From Billgrantia montanilacus (lineage in GTDB: Bacteria; Pseudomonadota; Gammaproteobacteria; Pseudomonadales; Halomonadaceae): a stretch of 56,094 bases of DNA. Each line of letters starts with the position of its first letter. The stretch's first letter is position 1. A program made the translations under genes and the position numbers. Under the pieces are notes generated by a model. The model had not been told where the DNA came from and searched no databases. It saw only the letters and a program-made list of their open reading frames with translations. The stretch covers positions 1 to 56,094 of the forward strand of contig NZ_QPII01000025.1 of assembly GCF_003336675.1 (NCBI RefSeq), given 5' to 3'. Below, piece by piece: positions 7,795 to 16,486 of this stretch.

Positions 7795-8895
7795 TCAGAC
7801 CAGCTTGGTCAACCAACCATGCGTGTCTTCGGCGCGACCGTACTGCAGGTCGAGCAGCTTGGTGCGCAGACGCTTGGCGATGGGGTTGTCGCTGCCGGCG
7901 GTCAGCCGGATACGGCCTTCTTCGGTGACCAGTTCGCCCACCGGGGTGATCACCGCGGCGGTGCCGCAGGCGAAGACCTCGGTGATTTCACCGGAGGCGG
8001 CGCCCTCGCGCCACTCGTCGATGCTGATCGGCCGCTCCTCGGGGGAGAGCCCTTCGTCCCGGGCCAGGGTCAGCACCGAGTCGCGGGTCACGCCCTCGAG
8101 GATGGTATCGGTGAGGCGCGGGGTGGCGATGCGACCGTCCTTGAAGACGAAGAACAGGTTCATGCCGCCCAGTTCCTCGATCCACTTGTTTTCGCGGGCG
8201 TCGAGGAAGGCAACCTGGCCGCAGTCGTGGGCGCTCGCTTCCTTCTGGGCGGCCAGGGAGGCAGCGTAGTTGCCGCCGCACTTGGCGAAGCCGGTGCCGC
8301 CGGGGGCGGCACGATTGTAGTGGCTGGAGAGCCAGATGGAGACCGGCTCCACGCCACCCTTGAAGTAGGCCGCCGCCGGCGAGGCGATAACGTAGTAGTC
8401 GACCTCGTGGGCCGGACGCACGCCGAGGAACTTCTCGCTGGCGATCATGAAGGGGCGCAAATAGAGGCTGCACTCGTCAGCCGCGCTCTTCGGGGTCGGC
8501 ACCCAGGCGTGGTCCTGGGCCAACAGCGCCTTGAGCGAGCCGATGAAGTCTGCGTCGGAGAGCTCCGGCAGGGCCAGGCGATGGGCGCTGCGGCGGAAGC
8601 GCTCGGCGTTCTTCTCGGGGCGGAAGGTCCACACCGAGCCGTCGGCGTGACGGTACGCCTTGATGCCTTCGAAGATCTCCTGGGCGTAGTGTAGTACGGC
8701 GGCCGCGGGGTCCAGCGTCAGCGGGCCGTAGGGACGGACCTCGCGGCCGTGCCAGCCGGCGTCCAGCGTCCAGCGTACATGCGCCATGTGATCGGTGAAG
8801 TAGCGTCCGAAGCCGGGATTCTTGAGGATATCCTCACGGATCGGCGACGCCGTGGGGGTGGCGTTGGGTTGTAGGTCAAAGCTATCAGTGGGCAC
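7795..8895 (-). CDS. ilvE: branched-chain amino acid aminotransferase
   Basis: PLP-dependent fold-type IV aminotransferase that interconverts valine, leucine and isoleucine with their 2-oxo acids, using 2-oxoglutarate/glutamate. It has the long group II form: YFTDHMAHVRW, HYAQEIFEGIKAYRHADG, YLRPFMIA, GGNYAASL (the lysine forming the Schiff base should fall just before this, in GFAKCGGNYAAS) and EVFACGTAAVITPVG. The start chosen is the GTG at 8895, with GGAG 10 nt upstream, giving 366 aa. The longer open frame would run into the pepA gene. It sits between pepA and holC, an uncommon place for it. Confidence 0.93.
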   Translation of the reverse strand: MPTDSFDLQPNATPTASPIREDILKNPGFGRYFTDHMAHVRWTLDAGWHGREVRPYGPLTLDPAAAVLHYAQEIFEGIKAYRHADGSVWTFRPEKNAERFRRSAHRLALPELSDADFIGSLKALLAQDHAWVPTPKSAADECSLYLRPFMIASEKFLGVRPAHEVDYYVIASPAAAYFKGGVEPVSIWLSSHYNRAAPGGTGFAKCGGNYAASLAAQKEASAHDCGQVAFLDARENKWIEELGGMNLFFVFKDGRIATPRLTDTILEGVTRDSVLTLARDEGLSPEERPISIDEWREGAASGEITEVFACGTAAVITPVGELVTEEGRIRLTAGSDNPIAKRLRTKLLDLQYGRAEDTHGWLTKLV

Positions 8896-8957
8896 GGCAA
8901 AGGGTCTCCGCAGTCCCTGGGACGACCATCGGCCGCTCCCAGGGGGCGATACAGGAA

Positions 8958-8985
8958 CATCGAGCCGGACTGAGCCGGCTCGATG
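8958..8985 (-). terminator. terminator-like hairpin after pepA
   Basis: A perfect 11-bp stem (CATCGAGCCGG against CCGGCTCGATG) with a 6-nt loop lies about 55 bp past the pepA stop. On the minus strand it is followed by TTCCTGT, only moderately U-rich. It separates pepA from ilvE. Confidence 0.65.
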
Positions 8986-9040
8986 CGTTGTCAATGGTTC
9001 AGATGTAAAGGTTGCCGAGCGCGATGGCAACCCTCTTGGC

Positions 9041-10561
9041 TCAATTGTCGCCGATCTCGACGCGGGCATCCGCCTCCCGGTCCAGCAGGTACTGGGTCAG
9101 CAGGCCCACCGGGCGACCGCTGGCCCCCTTCTGCTTGCCCGAGGACCAGGCGGTACCGGCGATGTCCAGGTGCGCCCAGGGAAACTTGTCGGCAAAGCGC
9201 GAGAGAAAGCAGGCGGCGGTGATGGTGCCGGCCGGGCGACCGCCGATGTTGGCCAGGTCGGCGAAGTTGGAGTCCAGCTGCTCCAGGTACTCCTCCCACA
9301 GCGGCATGTGCCAGGCGCGATCCCAGGCGGCTTCGCCGGCATCCAGCAGGTCCAGCGCCAGATCGTCGTCGTTGGAGAGCAGGCCCGTGGCGTGGTGCCC
9401 CAGGGCGATGATGGCTGCCCCGGTGAGGGTGGCGATGTCGACCACGCTGGCAGGTTCGAAGCGCTCGGCGTAGGTCAGGGCGTCGCACAGTACCAGGCGA
9501 CCCTCGGCGTCGGTGTTGAGCACTTCGACCGTCAGGCCCTTGAGGGTCTTGATGATGTCGCCCGGCTTTGTGGCACGGCCATCGGGCATGTTCTCTGCGG
9601 CGGCGACGATGAAGACCAGGTTGAGCTTGGGCTTGATCGCCAGGACAGCCTTGGCGGTGCCGAACACGCTGGCTGCGCCACACATGTCGAATTTCATCTC
9701 GTCCATGGACTCGCCGGGCTTCAGCGAGATACCGCCGGTATCGAAGGTGATCCCCTTGCCCACCAGTACATGCGGGGCTTCCTCGGGGTTCTCGGCGCCC
9801 TGATATTTCATCACGATCAGGCGGGTGGGCTCTTCGCTCCCGCGGCCCACGGAGAGCAGGCTGTTGGCACCCAGCGCTTCCAGCGCCTCTTCGTCCAGGA
9901 TCTCGACCGTGAGCGCGCCGCCGGAGCCCTTGCCCAGCGATTCGGCCTGCTCGGCCAGGTAGCGCGGCGTGCACACGTTGCCCGGCAGATTGCCCAGGGT
10001 GCGGGTCAGGGCGATGCCCTGGCCCACGGCGTCACCGATGCGAGCGCCTTCCCGGGCAGTTGCGGCGTTGCCCCCTTCGCTCACCAGCAGCGTGACACGG
10101 GTCAGCCTGGGGGTCGGTGTGGGCTCCGATTTGAATTCGTTGAATCGATAGACGGCACGGTGGGCGGACTCGGCCACCATGCGCGCCTTCCAGTCGCAGG
10201 CACGATCGGGAACCGGGACGTCGGTGAAAGCCACCGCCACATCCTCCACCGGCAGAACGGCCAGGGCGGTGAAGGCGGCATCCAGTGCCTTGATGAAGAC
10301 TCGCTCGTGGCACTTGGCCTGGTCGCCCAGGCCGACCAGCATCAGGCGATCGGCGCCCAGGCCGGGGGCAAAGGGCACCAGTTGAACGCTGCCCGCCTTG
10401 GCATCGAAGTCTCCACGCTCGATCAACTGCCCGATCAACCGCTCGCTGGCATCGTCAAGCTTGGCGGCGGTGGGCAGCAGGCCGCCCTCCTTGAACACCG
10501 GTACCACGAGGCAGGCCGTTTCGGCCTTTGCGGGATTAGCCGTCTGAACTGGGAATTCCAT
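9041..10561 (-). CDS. pepA: cytosol (leucyl) aminopeptidase
   Basis: M17-family two-metal aminopeptidase that removes N-terminal residues from peptides; in some enteric bacteria it also binds DNA. 506 aa from the ATG at 10561 (GGAG 7 nt upstream); the frame extends 33 codons further without a better site. The M17 signature NTDAEGRLVL is present, as are the metal ligands around KGITFDTGGISLKP and the second GGISLKPGESMDEMKFDM stretch. It is divergent from lptF, a common gammaproteobacterial arrangement. The gap to lptF is 117 bp and should hold both promoters, which I could not define. Confidence 0.96.
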   Translation of the reverse strand: MEFPVQTANPAKAETACLVVPVFKEGGLLPTAAKLDDASERLIGQLIERGDFDAKAGSVQLVPFAPGLGADRLMLVGLGDQAKCHERVFIKALDAAFTALAVLPVEDVAVAFTDVPVPDRACDWKARMVAESAHRAVYRFNEFKSEPTPTPRLTRVTLLVSEGGNAATAREGARIGDAVGQGIALTRTLGNLPGNVCTPRYLAEQAESLGKGSGGALTVEILDEEALEALGANSLLSVGRGSEEPTRLIVMKYQGAENPEEAPHVLVGKGITFDTGGISLKPGESMDEMKFDMCGAASVFGTAKAVLAIKPKLNLVFIVAAAENMPDGRATKPGDIIKTLKGLTVEVLNTDAEGRLVLCDALTYAERFEPASVVDIATLTGAAIIALGHHATGLLSNDDDLALDLLDAGEAAWDRAWHMPLWEEYLEQLDSNFADLANIGGRPAGTITAACFLSRFADKFPWAHLDIAGTAWSSGKQKGASGRPVGLLTQYLLDREADARVEIGDN

Positions 10562-10678
10562 TGTGACTCCACGAGACAAGCGAAGGGGGATTCTGGATAA
10601 TGCCGGCACGGCTCCAGGCCATTGCCGAGTCACCCCAGTGTACTCAAGGCATGGCGCCATTGCATGGAAGACGGCTGC

Positions 10679-11758
10679 ATGATCATTTTTCGTTACCTGA
10701 CCCGCGAGATTCTACTGACCATGGCCGCCGTAGCCGGCGTCCTGCTGCTGGTCATCATGGGCAGTCGCTTCATCCGCTATTTTGCCGATGCGGCGGAGGG
10801 GGATATTCCCGCCAGCATTCTTGGCAACCTGATGCTGTTCCATCTGCCGGGGTTTCTCGAGCTGATTCTGCCGTTGGCGTTCTTTCTCGGCATCCTGCTC
10901 GCATATGGCCAGCTCTACCTGAACAGCGAGATCACCGTGCTGGTCGCCTGCGGCACCAGCCCCGCGCGGCTCCTGCGGGTCAGCCTGGCGCCGGCTACCC
11001 TGGTTGCCATTCTGGTGGGGCTGTGCAGTCTCTGGCTGACCCCCGCTGGGGCGCTGCACAATGCCGTGATGCTGGAAGACCAGCGCAGTAGGCTGGACTT
11101 CACCGCCCTGGCACCGGGCCGCTTTCAGGACTTCGGCGGCGGGCGTACCGCCTATACCGAGTCCTTCAGTGCCGATGGCAGCCGCATGCAGGAGGTCTTT
11201 ATCAGCGAGCGTCAGCGCAGACGGGACGGCACCCCCGAGAGTGCCGTGACACGGGCGACAAGTGGTTACCAGACCGTGGACCCGGAGACCGGTAGTCGCT
11301 TCCTGGTGCTGGCCGATGGCGAGCGCTACAGCGTCGACCCGGGGCGTTTCGAGGCCGAACGGCTCGAGTTTGCCACCTATGCCGTACGGCTTGCGCTGGG
11401 TGGCGACCGGCGTGAGCTGGCGTCGCCGGATTACGCCTCCACGAGGCAACTGCTGAACGATGACTCAAGCCAGGCAAGTGCACAGCTGCAGTGGCGACTC
11501 TCACTGCCGATCATGGTGTTCATCCTGACATTGATGGCGATGCCGCTGTCCCGGGTCAACCCGCGGCAGGGGCGCTTCGCCAAGCTGCTGCCGGCCATTT
11601 TCCTGCATGTCTGCTATCTGAGCCTGCTGCTGGCGGCACTGGATGCCATCGGGCGCGGTTCCTTGCCTGCTGCGATCGGCATGTGGCCCATTCATGCCGC
11701 CTTCCTGGCGCTAGGAGTGGGCATGATGGTACGTGCCCAGCAGAAGGGAATGAGCTGA
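10679..11758 (+). CDS. lptF: LPS export ABC transporter permease LptF
   Basis: One of the two inner-membrane subunits of the LptB2FGC complex that extracts lipopolysaccharide and sends it across the periplasm to LptD. 359 aa from the ATG at 10679 (MIIFRYLTREILLTMAAVAGVLLLVIMGSRF), with GGAAG upstream. Three N-terminal membrane helices, a periplasmic beta-jellyroll domain (about 130-260) and three C-terminal helices are visible. The TGA overlaps the ATG of lptG, so the two are translationally coupled. The ATPase lptB is not in the window. Confidence 0.95.
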   Translation: MIIFRYLTREILLTMAAVAGVLLLVIMGSRFIRYFADAAEGDIPASILGNLMLFHLPGFLELILPLAFFLGILLAYGQLYLNSEITVLVACGTSPARLLRVSLAPATLVAILVGLCSLWLTPAGALHNAVMLEDQRSRLDFTALAPGRFQDFGGGRTAYTESFSADGSRMQEVFISERQRRRDGTPESAVTRATSGYQTVDPETGSRFLVLADGERYSVDPGRFEAERLEFATYAVRLALGGDRRELASPDYASTRQLLNDDSSQASAQLQWRLSLPIMVFILTLMAMPLSRVNPRQGRFAKLLPAIFLHVCYLSLLLAALDAIGRGSLPAAIGMWPIHAAFLALGVGMMVRAQQKGMS

Positions 11759-12822
11759 TGGTGACGGATCGACTCGACCGCTATATCGCTCGCAATGTGC
11801 TGGGCGCCATCCTTGTGGTCCAGGTGGTGCTGCTGGGCCTCGATCTGGTGATTACCTACATCAATGACCTGGGCGATGTGGAAGGCAACTATGGTGCCTT
11901 CCATGTGCTGCTCTACCTGCTCATGCGGCTGCCCTGGCGCTTCTATCAATACGCCCCTGTTGGGGTGCTGATCGGAGCCCTGATCGGCCTGGGCAGCATG
12001 GCGTCGAGCAACGAACTGACGGTGATGCGCGCTGCGGGCCGCTCACTGACCCGGATACTCTGGGGCGTCATGAAGCCGATCATCCTGGTGGTGGCGGTGG
12101 TACTGATCGTGGCCGAGTATGTCAGCCCGCGCACCGAGCAGTTTGCCAGCGCCTGGAGGATGGAGCAGATGCAGGGCGAGGGCGCGGTGGTAATGCAGCG
12201 CGGTGGTTGGCAGCGCGAGGGCGACAGCATCTATCGCTTTGGCGCCATACGCGCCGACGATACCGTGATCGACCTGACCCGCTACCGCTTCGAAGGCCAT
12301 GAGCTGCGCGAGGCCACCGTGGCCGAGCGTGCCATCTGGCGAGATGATGGCTGGGTACTCGAGAACGTGGCGAGGACGCGCTTCGAGGAGGAGGGTACCG
12401 AAGCCGAACATCTGGCCGAGCAGGGGTGGGAGACCAGCCTGACGCCGGCCCAGCTCAACCGACTGCTGCGCTCCATCGATAGTCAGGCGCCCAGCGAGCT
12501 CTGGGCCTATGCCCGATTCCTGAAAAACCAGGGATTGCAGGCCACGCAACCCCTGCTCTATTTCTGGCAGAAGATGCTGATGCCGCTGACCATGGCATCG
12601 CTGGTGCTGGTCGCAGCTTCCTTTGTCTTCGGCCCCCTGCGCACCGTGGCAGCGGGAACGCGGGTCTTCTATGGCGTCGTGACCGGGCTCTGCTTCAAGT
12701 ATCTGCAGGATCTGCTGGCGCCTGCGTCCACGGTATTCGGTTTTTCGCCGATATGGGCGGTGCTGGCGCCAACCCTGATCAGTGCAGCCCTGGGGTTCTA
12801 TTTCCTGCGACGAACAGGCTAG
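11758..12822 (+). CDS. lptG: LPS export ABC transporter permease LptG
   Basis: Partner of LptF, 354 aa, starting MVTDRLDRYIARNVLGAILVVQVVLLGLD. The ATG overlaps the lptF stop by one base. It shares the LptF/G fold: N-terminal helices, the cytoplasmic coupling segment SSNELTVMRAAGRS that contacts LptB, a jellyroll domain, and C-terminal helices. Longer in-frame starts lie within lptF and are rejected. The next gene starts 6 bp later. Confidence 0.96.
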   Translation: MVTDRLDRYIARNVLGAILVVQVVLLGLDLVITYINDLGDVEGNYGAFHVLLYLLMRLPWRFYQYAPVGVLIGALIGLGSMASSNELTVMRAAGRSLTRILWGVMKPIILVVAVVLIVAEYVSPRTEQFASAWRMEQMQGEGAVVMQRGGWQREGDSIYRFGAIRADDTVIDLTRYRFEGHELREATVAERAIWRDDGWVLENVARTRFEEEGTEAEHLAEQGWETSLTPAQLNRLLRSIDSQAPSELWAYARFLKNQGLQATQPLLYFWQKMLMPLTMASLVLVAASFVFGPLRTVAAGTRVFYGVVTGLCFKYLQDLLAPASTVFGFSPIWAVLAPTLISAALGFYFLRRTG

Positions 12823-12828
12823 GAGTCT

Positions 12829-13305
12829 ATGCGACGACGTTTCGATCAACTCGACGAAGTATGGCCGGCCGGCCTGGGCAAGCGATTGGGTGCCATGGTG
12901 TATGACGGGCTATTGGTGCTGGCCATCTGGATTGGCATTACCACTGCCCACGTGGCCTGGGTAAGACTGGTACTGGAGCTGCCGCCTGAGGCGGTGGGGG
13001 CCGGCATGGCCCAGGTGCTCTCGCTTCGTCTTGCCCTGGCGCTCAGCGCCTACGCCTTCTTTACCTTCTTCTGGACCCGTGGCGGCATGACCCTGGGGAT
13101 GCAGGCCTGGCGGTTGCGCGTTCAGACCGACGACGGGTGTTCGATCACCTGGAGCCAGAGTCTGGTGCGCTATCTGGTGGCCTGGGTGTCGCTGGCGGCG
13201 CTGGGGCTCGGCTATTGGTGGATTCTCTTCGACGCCCAGAAGCGCAGCTGGTCTGATATCGCCTCTGGCACCCGGGTGGTGGTGGTGCCCAAGGCCAGCC
13301 GATGA
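12829..13305 (+). CDS. RDD family membrane protein
   Basis: A 158-aa inner-membrane protein with three predicted helices and the RDD signatures: an arginine before helix 1 (GKRLGAMVYDGLLVLAIW) and an acidic pair after the last helix (FDAQKRSWSDIASGT). RDD proteins are poorly characterised; some have been linked to ion exchange under salt stress, which would suit a halophile, but that is only a suggestion. It sits 6 bp behind lptG, probably co-transcribed. The function in this host is unknown. Confidence 0.85.
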   Translation: MRRRFDQLDEVWPAGLGKRLGAMVYDGLLVLAIWIGITTAHVAWVRLVLELPPEAVGAGMAQVLSLRLALALSAYAFFTFFWTRGGMTLGMQAWRLRVQTDDGCSITWSQSLVRYLVAWVSLAALGLGYWWILFDAQKRSWSDIASGTRVVVVPKASR

Positions 13306-13362
13306 CATGGTCATGCCAGTCGACCGAAACATGACAATGATCAAAAAATAGTCGATTTCCAC

Positions 13363-13392
13363 TTGCGATAGGCTATGCGAATCATTTACATT
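13363..13392 (+). promoter_or_regulatory. promoter of bfd with Fur-like sequence
   Basis: TTGCGA (-35, 13363-13368) and TACATT (-10, 13387-13392) are 18 bp apart. The AT-rich stretch GCGAATCATTTACATT across the -10 resembles a degenerate Fur site, which would fit an iron-mobilising gene repressed when iron is plentiful. The promoter is moderate; the Fur site is weak. Confidence 0.45.
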
Positions 13393-13426
13393 AAATCTAG
13401 TAGGCTATTATTAGAGGTGATGGCAA

Positions 13427-13633
13427 ATGTACGTATGTCTCTGCAAGGGCGTATCCGACCACAAGCTCCGCGCGACCGTCGAAGACGGGGCGCGCAGCTG
13501 GCGTGAAGTGCAGGGCGAGACCGGCTGCGCTACCCAGTGTGGTAAGTGCGCCCCTGTGGCCAAGGCCATCACCCGTGACGCCATCAGGTCGGAAATGCAG
13601 GCTTCGGTAGCCGATCTGGCATATGCCGTGTAG
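13427..13633 (+). CDS. bfd: bacterioferritin-associated ferredoxin
   Basis: A [2Fe-2S] ferredoxin of 68 aa that docks on bacterioferritin and passes electrons to its heme, releasing stored iron. Cys4, Cys6, Cys38 and Cys41 match the E. coli Bfd cluster ligands (MYVCLCKGVSDH, then CATQCGKCAP). The start has AGAGGTG at a good distance. It lies 160 bp upstream of bfr, the usual pairing; each gene seems to have its own promoter, which would allow opposite responses to iron. Confidence 0.95.
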   Translation: MYVCLCKGVSDHKLRATVEDGARSWREVQGETGCATQCGKCAPVAKAITRDAIRSEMQASVADLAYAV

Positions 13634-13735
13634 CACTAGGTCTGAAGCGCTGGGCCGCTGCCGTCTCCGACCTCGATGCCAATCTTTATCATTCTTGTTG
13701 GCCTTTATCCAAGCTCTTGTCGTGGTTGGACTTTT

Positions 13736-13760
13736 TTATCAGTGTGACTAATACTGATAA
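13736..13760. promoter_or_regulatory. 25-bp operator-like inverted repeat upstream of bfr
   Basis: Perfect 8-bp arms TTATCAGT and ACTGATAA with a 9-nt spacer. It overlaps a likely promoter: TTGGAC at 13726-13731, a 17-bp spacer, then TAATAC at 13749-13754. Its position suggests a repressor or activator site controlling bacterioferritin. It does not match a standard Fur box. Confidence 0.6.
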
Positions 13761-13792
13761 ACCCCGGACCCCGACGAGAATGGAGACGTGCA

Positions 13793-14275
13793 ATGAAAGG
13801 CGATGCCAAGGTCATCGAGCATCTGAACACCGCGCTCGGGAACGAGCTGGTGGCGATCAATCAGTATTTCCTGCATGCGAAGATGTACAAGGACTGGGGC
13901 CTCAAGGCGCTGGCCAAGTGGGAGTATGACGAGTCCATCGAGGAGATGCAGCACGCCGACAAGTTGATCGAGCGTATTCTTTTCCTGGAGGGCATTCCCA
14001 ACCTGCAGGATCTTGGCAAGCTCCATATCGGCGAGAACGTGCGCGAAATGCTCGAGTCCGATCTCAAGATCGAGCATGAAGGGCGCAATGCCTATATCAA
14101 AGCGATCACTCACTGCGAGAAGGTCAAGGACTACGTGAGCCGCGACCTCTTCCGCGATATCCTTGCCGATGAAGAAGACCACATCGATCACATCGAGACC
14201 GAGCTCGGCCTGATCGACAAGGTTGGTATCGAGAACTACATGCTCAAGCAGATGCAGGAAGCGGGCAACGAGTAA
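13793..14275 (+). CDS. bfr: bacterioferritin
   Basis: Heme-containing 24-mer iron store with a ferroxidase centre, 160 aa. All di-iron ligands are present at canonical positions: Glu18, Glu51, His54, Glu94, Glu127 and His130; Met52 is the heme ligand (EEMQHAD). A GGAG lies 8 nt upstream of the ATG. A strong terminator follows. The intact ferroxidase site and heme Met indicate a fully functional subunit, not the non-catalytic partner seen in organisms with two Bfr types. Confidence 0.97.
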   Translation: MKGDAKVIEHLNTALGNELVAINQYFLHAKMYKDWGLKALAKWEYDESIEEMQHADKLIERILFLEGIPNLQDLGKLHIGENVREMLESDLKIEHEGRNAYIKAITHCEKVKDYVSRDLFRDILADEEDHIDHIETELGLIDKVGIENYMLKQMQEAGNE

Positions 14276-14307
14276 GACCTGCCCCTGCCGCACCCTCTTT
14301 TTACTAT

Positions 14308-14345
14308 CGACACCGGCGCACTGCGCCGGTGTCGGCGTTTCTTTC
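14308..14345 (+). terminator. rho-independent terminator of bfr
   Basis: A 12-bp perfect stem (CGACACCGGCGC against GCGCCGGTGTCG), a 3-nt loop, and a trailing GCGTTTCTTT tract. Confidence 0.85.
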
Positions 14346-14573
14346 CTCGCGTTCTCGCCCCTCCCTCTGGGAAACCGTCGCCAATGATCTACGCTGGTGC
14401 ATGTGGGCGTGCGAGTCGTCGCGTCCTGCACCAGTATGTTGCCCTTGCCGCCCTGTCCTGCCAGCGAGGGTGTGTGCCTCTCTTGGCCACTACCAGTGTG
14501 CAGGACATTGGCAGGAAAACTGCATACAACAATCATAACCAGAACCAGAACCAGAACCTGCGAGGCAGCCTTG
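14346..14573 (+). other. structured leader region with a short tandem repeat, no gene
   Basis: No convincing gene lies in this stretch. It contains an 8-bp inverted repeat CTGGTGCA/TGCACCAG (14394-14401 and 14427-14434), a TCCTGCA/TGCAGGA pair further apart, and the microsatellite (AACCAG)3-AACCTG at 14537-14560, just upstream of the ribosome-binding site of the next gene. I looked for the conserved core of a thiamine pyrophosphate riboswitch and did not find it. Confidence 0.5.
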
Positions 14574-15623
14574 ATGAGTCGTTATCTATCCCGTTCCACC
14601 GGCCTGCTGGTCGGCGCACTCGGACTTTCCTTGATCGGCGCGTCGCTCGCCCAGGCCGACGATACCCGCATTCGTTTCCAGCTCGACTGGCGCTTCGAGG
14701 GCCCTTCGGCGCCCTTCCTGATGGCCGTGGAGCGCGGCTACTTCGCCGAAGAGGGGCTCGACGTCCAGATCGATTCCGGCAGCGGTTCGGCCGGTGCCAT
14801 CAACCGGGTTGCCTCCGGCGCCTACGAGATGGGTTTCGGTGACCTCAATGCCCTGGTGGAGTTTCTTGCCGAGAATCCCGATGGGCCAGGCATCCAGGGG
14901 GTCTATGTGGTGTATGACGGCAGCCCGGCTTCGGTTTTCGCACGTAAGGATCGCGATATCGAATCGCCCGCGGATCTTGCCGGCAAGGCCATCGCCGCAC
15001 CGGCCTTCGATACCGGTTATCGGGCCTGGGGAATCTTCGCTGCGGCCAACGAACTCGATGCCGACGACGTCGAGTGGCAGAACGTCGATCCGACCCTGCG
15101 CGAGACCCTGCTGGTGCGCGGCGATGTGGATGCCATCACTGGGTTCTACTTCACCAGCCTGCTCAATCTGGAAGGGCGTGGAATGGGTGAGGAGGAACTT
15201 ACCATCATGCCGTTCCCCGAGTATGGTGTGCCGCTCTATGGCAATGCCATCATCGCCAGCGAGGCCTTCTCCGAGGAGAACCCGGAAGCCGTTAAGGGCT
15301 TCCTGCGCGCCTTCAATCGTGCCCTCGAGGAGACCCTGGCCGACCCGGATGGCGCCATCGATTATGTCTACAACCGCGACTCGTTGATCGACAGGGAGAT
15401 GGAGACCCGGCGCCTCAGGCTTGCCATCGACAGCGTGATCGACACCGAGGATGCCCGTGGCAATGGCGCCGGGGCGGTGGACGAGGAGCGTCTGCGCAAT
15501 GCCATTCAGCTGGTGGCCGATGCCTATGAGCTACCGTCGGTACCTGAGCCCGAGCGTGTCTTCACCTCGCGCTTCCTGCCGCCCCAGGACGAACGAATGA
15601 TCTTTGCCGATCGGTCGGAGTAG
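14574..15623 (+). CDS. ABC transporter substrate-binding protein, NMT1/THI5-like
   Basis: Periplasmic receptor, 349 aa from the ATG at 14574 (GAGG upstream), with a signal peptide cleaved near AQADDT. IRFQLDWRFEGPSAPFLMAVERGYFAEEGLDVQI is the NMT1/THI5 signature, found in receptors for thiamine pyrimidine precursors and, in relatives, riboflavin, taurine or nitrate. The longer frame from 14397 covers the leader and is rejected. The ATPase and permease genes follow at once. The substrate is uncertain: a hydroxymethylpyrimidine-type compound is the family-based guess, but no thi gene or TPP riboswitch is present. Confidence 0.88.
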   Translation: MSRYLSRSTGLLVGALGLSLIGASLAQADDTRIRFQLDWRFEGPSAPFLMAVERGYFAEEGLDVQIDSGSGSAGAINRVASGAYEMGFGDLNALVEFLAENPDGPGIQGVYVVYDGSPASVFARKDRDIESPADLAGKAIAAPAFDTGYRAWGIFAAANELDADDVEWQNVDPTLRETLLVRGDVDAITGFYFTSLLNLEGRGMGEEELTIMPFPEYGVPLYGNAIIASEAFSEENPEAVKGFLRAFNRALEETLADPDGAIDYVYNRDSLIDREMETRRLRLAIDSVIDTEDARGNGAGAVDEERLRNAIQLVADAYELPSVPEPERVFTSRFLPPQDERMIFADRSE

Positions 15624-15627
15624 CGGC

Positions 15628-16473
15628 ATGCAGGAGACCACCCTGGACCTTTCCGCCGGCGGGGCTGTGGAGTCGGGGCGTGGCGGAGCCGCCGACACGC
15701 CTTTCGTCGCCTTCGACCAGGTGAGCCTGGCCTATGACGATTCGGGCAACGCCATCGAGGACATCACGCTTTCCATCGAGGAGGGGGAATTCGTCGCCTT
15801 TGTCGGCCCCAGCGGCTGCGGCAAGTCGACCTTCATGAAGCTCTGTACCGGGCTGCATGGCCCCACCGCGGGCCAGGTGAGGGTCGATGGCGTGCCGGTG
15901 GGTGGTCCGCTGAAGATATCGGGCATGGCCTTCCAGAATGCCAACCTGCTGCCCTGGCGTACCACCCTGGACAACGTCCTGCTGCCGCTGGAGATCGTCA
16001 AGCCCTACCGCTCGCAGTTCCGCAAGCGCCGGACCGAGTTTGTCGGCTGGGCCCGCGACCTGCTGCGCACCGTGGGGCTCGAGGGCTACGAGGACCAGTT
16101 TCCCTGGCAGCTCTCCGGCGGCATGCAGCAGCGGGCGTCGATCTGCCGGGCGCTGATCCATCGCCCACGGCTGCTGATGCTCGATGAACCTTTCGCCGCT
16201 CTCGACGCCTTCACCCGCGAAGAGCTGTGGTGCGTGCTGCGCGACCTGTGGGAAGCCCAGCGCTTCACCGTGGTGCTGGTGACCCACGACCTGCGCGAGG
16301 CGGCCTTCCTGGCCGACACCGTCTACGTGATGAGTCGGCGGCCGGGGCGCATCATCGAGCGGCGCACCATCGACCTGCCACGCCCGCGTGAACTGGCGAT
16401 CACCTACGAGGAGCCATTCACCGGCCTGGTGCAGAGCCTGCGCAAACAGATCGGCGAGATCCGCGGCACCTGA
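15628..16473 (+). CDS. ABC transporter ATP-binding protein (nitrate/taurine/THI5 class)
   Basis: ATPase of the same importer, 281 aa. The start ATG at 15628 lies 4 bp after the receptor stop, with GGAG 7 nt upstream. Walker A GPSGCGKST, Q-loop FQNANLLPW, signature LSGGMQQRASI, Walker B LLMLDEPFAALD and the switch His (VTHDLREA) are all present, so it should hydrolyse ATP. The ending (IIERRTIDLPRPRE) is typical of the TauB/SsuB class. Confidence 0.93.
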   Translation: MQETTLDLSAGGAVESGRGGAADTPFVAFDQVSLAYDDSGNAIEDITLSIEEGEFVAFVGPSGCGKSTFMKLCTGLHGPTAGQVRVDGVPVGGPLKISGMAFQNANLLPWRTTLDNVLLPLEIVKPYRSQFRKRRTEFVGWARDLLRTVGLEGYEDQFPWQLSGGMQQRASICRALIHRPRLLMLDEPFAALDAFTREELWCVLRDLWEAQRFTVVLVTHDLREAAFLADTVYVMSRRPGRIIERRTIDLPRPRELAITYEEPFTGLVQSLRKQIGEIRGT

Positions 16474-16486
16474 TCGAGGACGTGAC

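Noticed and set aside
8822..10600. A 592-codon open frame antisense to pepA and the ilvE start
   Set aside because: It lies opposite two well-supported genes, has no domain and shows shadow composition.
14346..14573. TPP riboswitch before the THI5-type operon
   Set aside because: The conserved CTGAGA and ACCTGAT core elements are not present in the leader.
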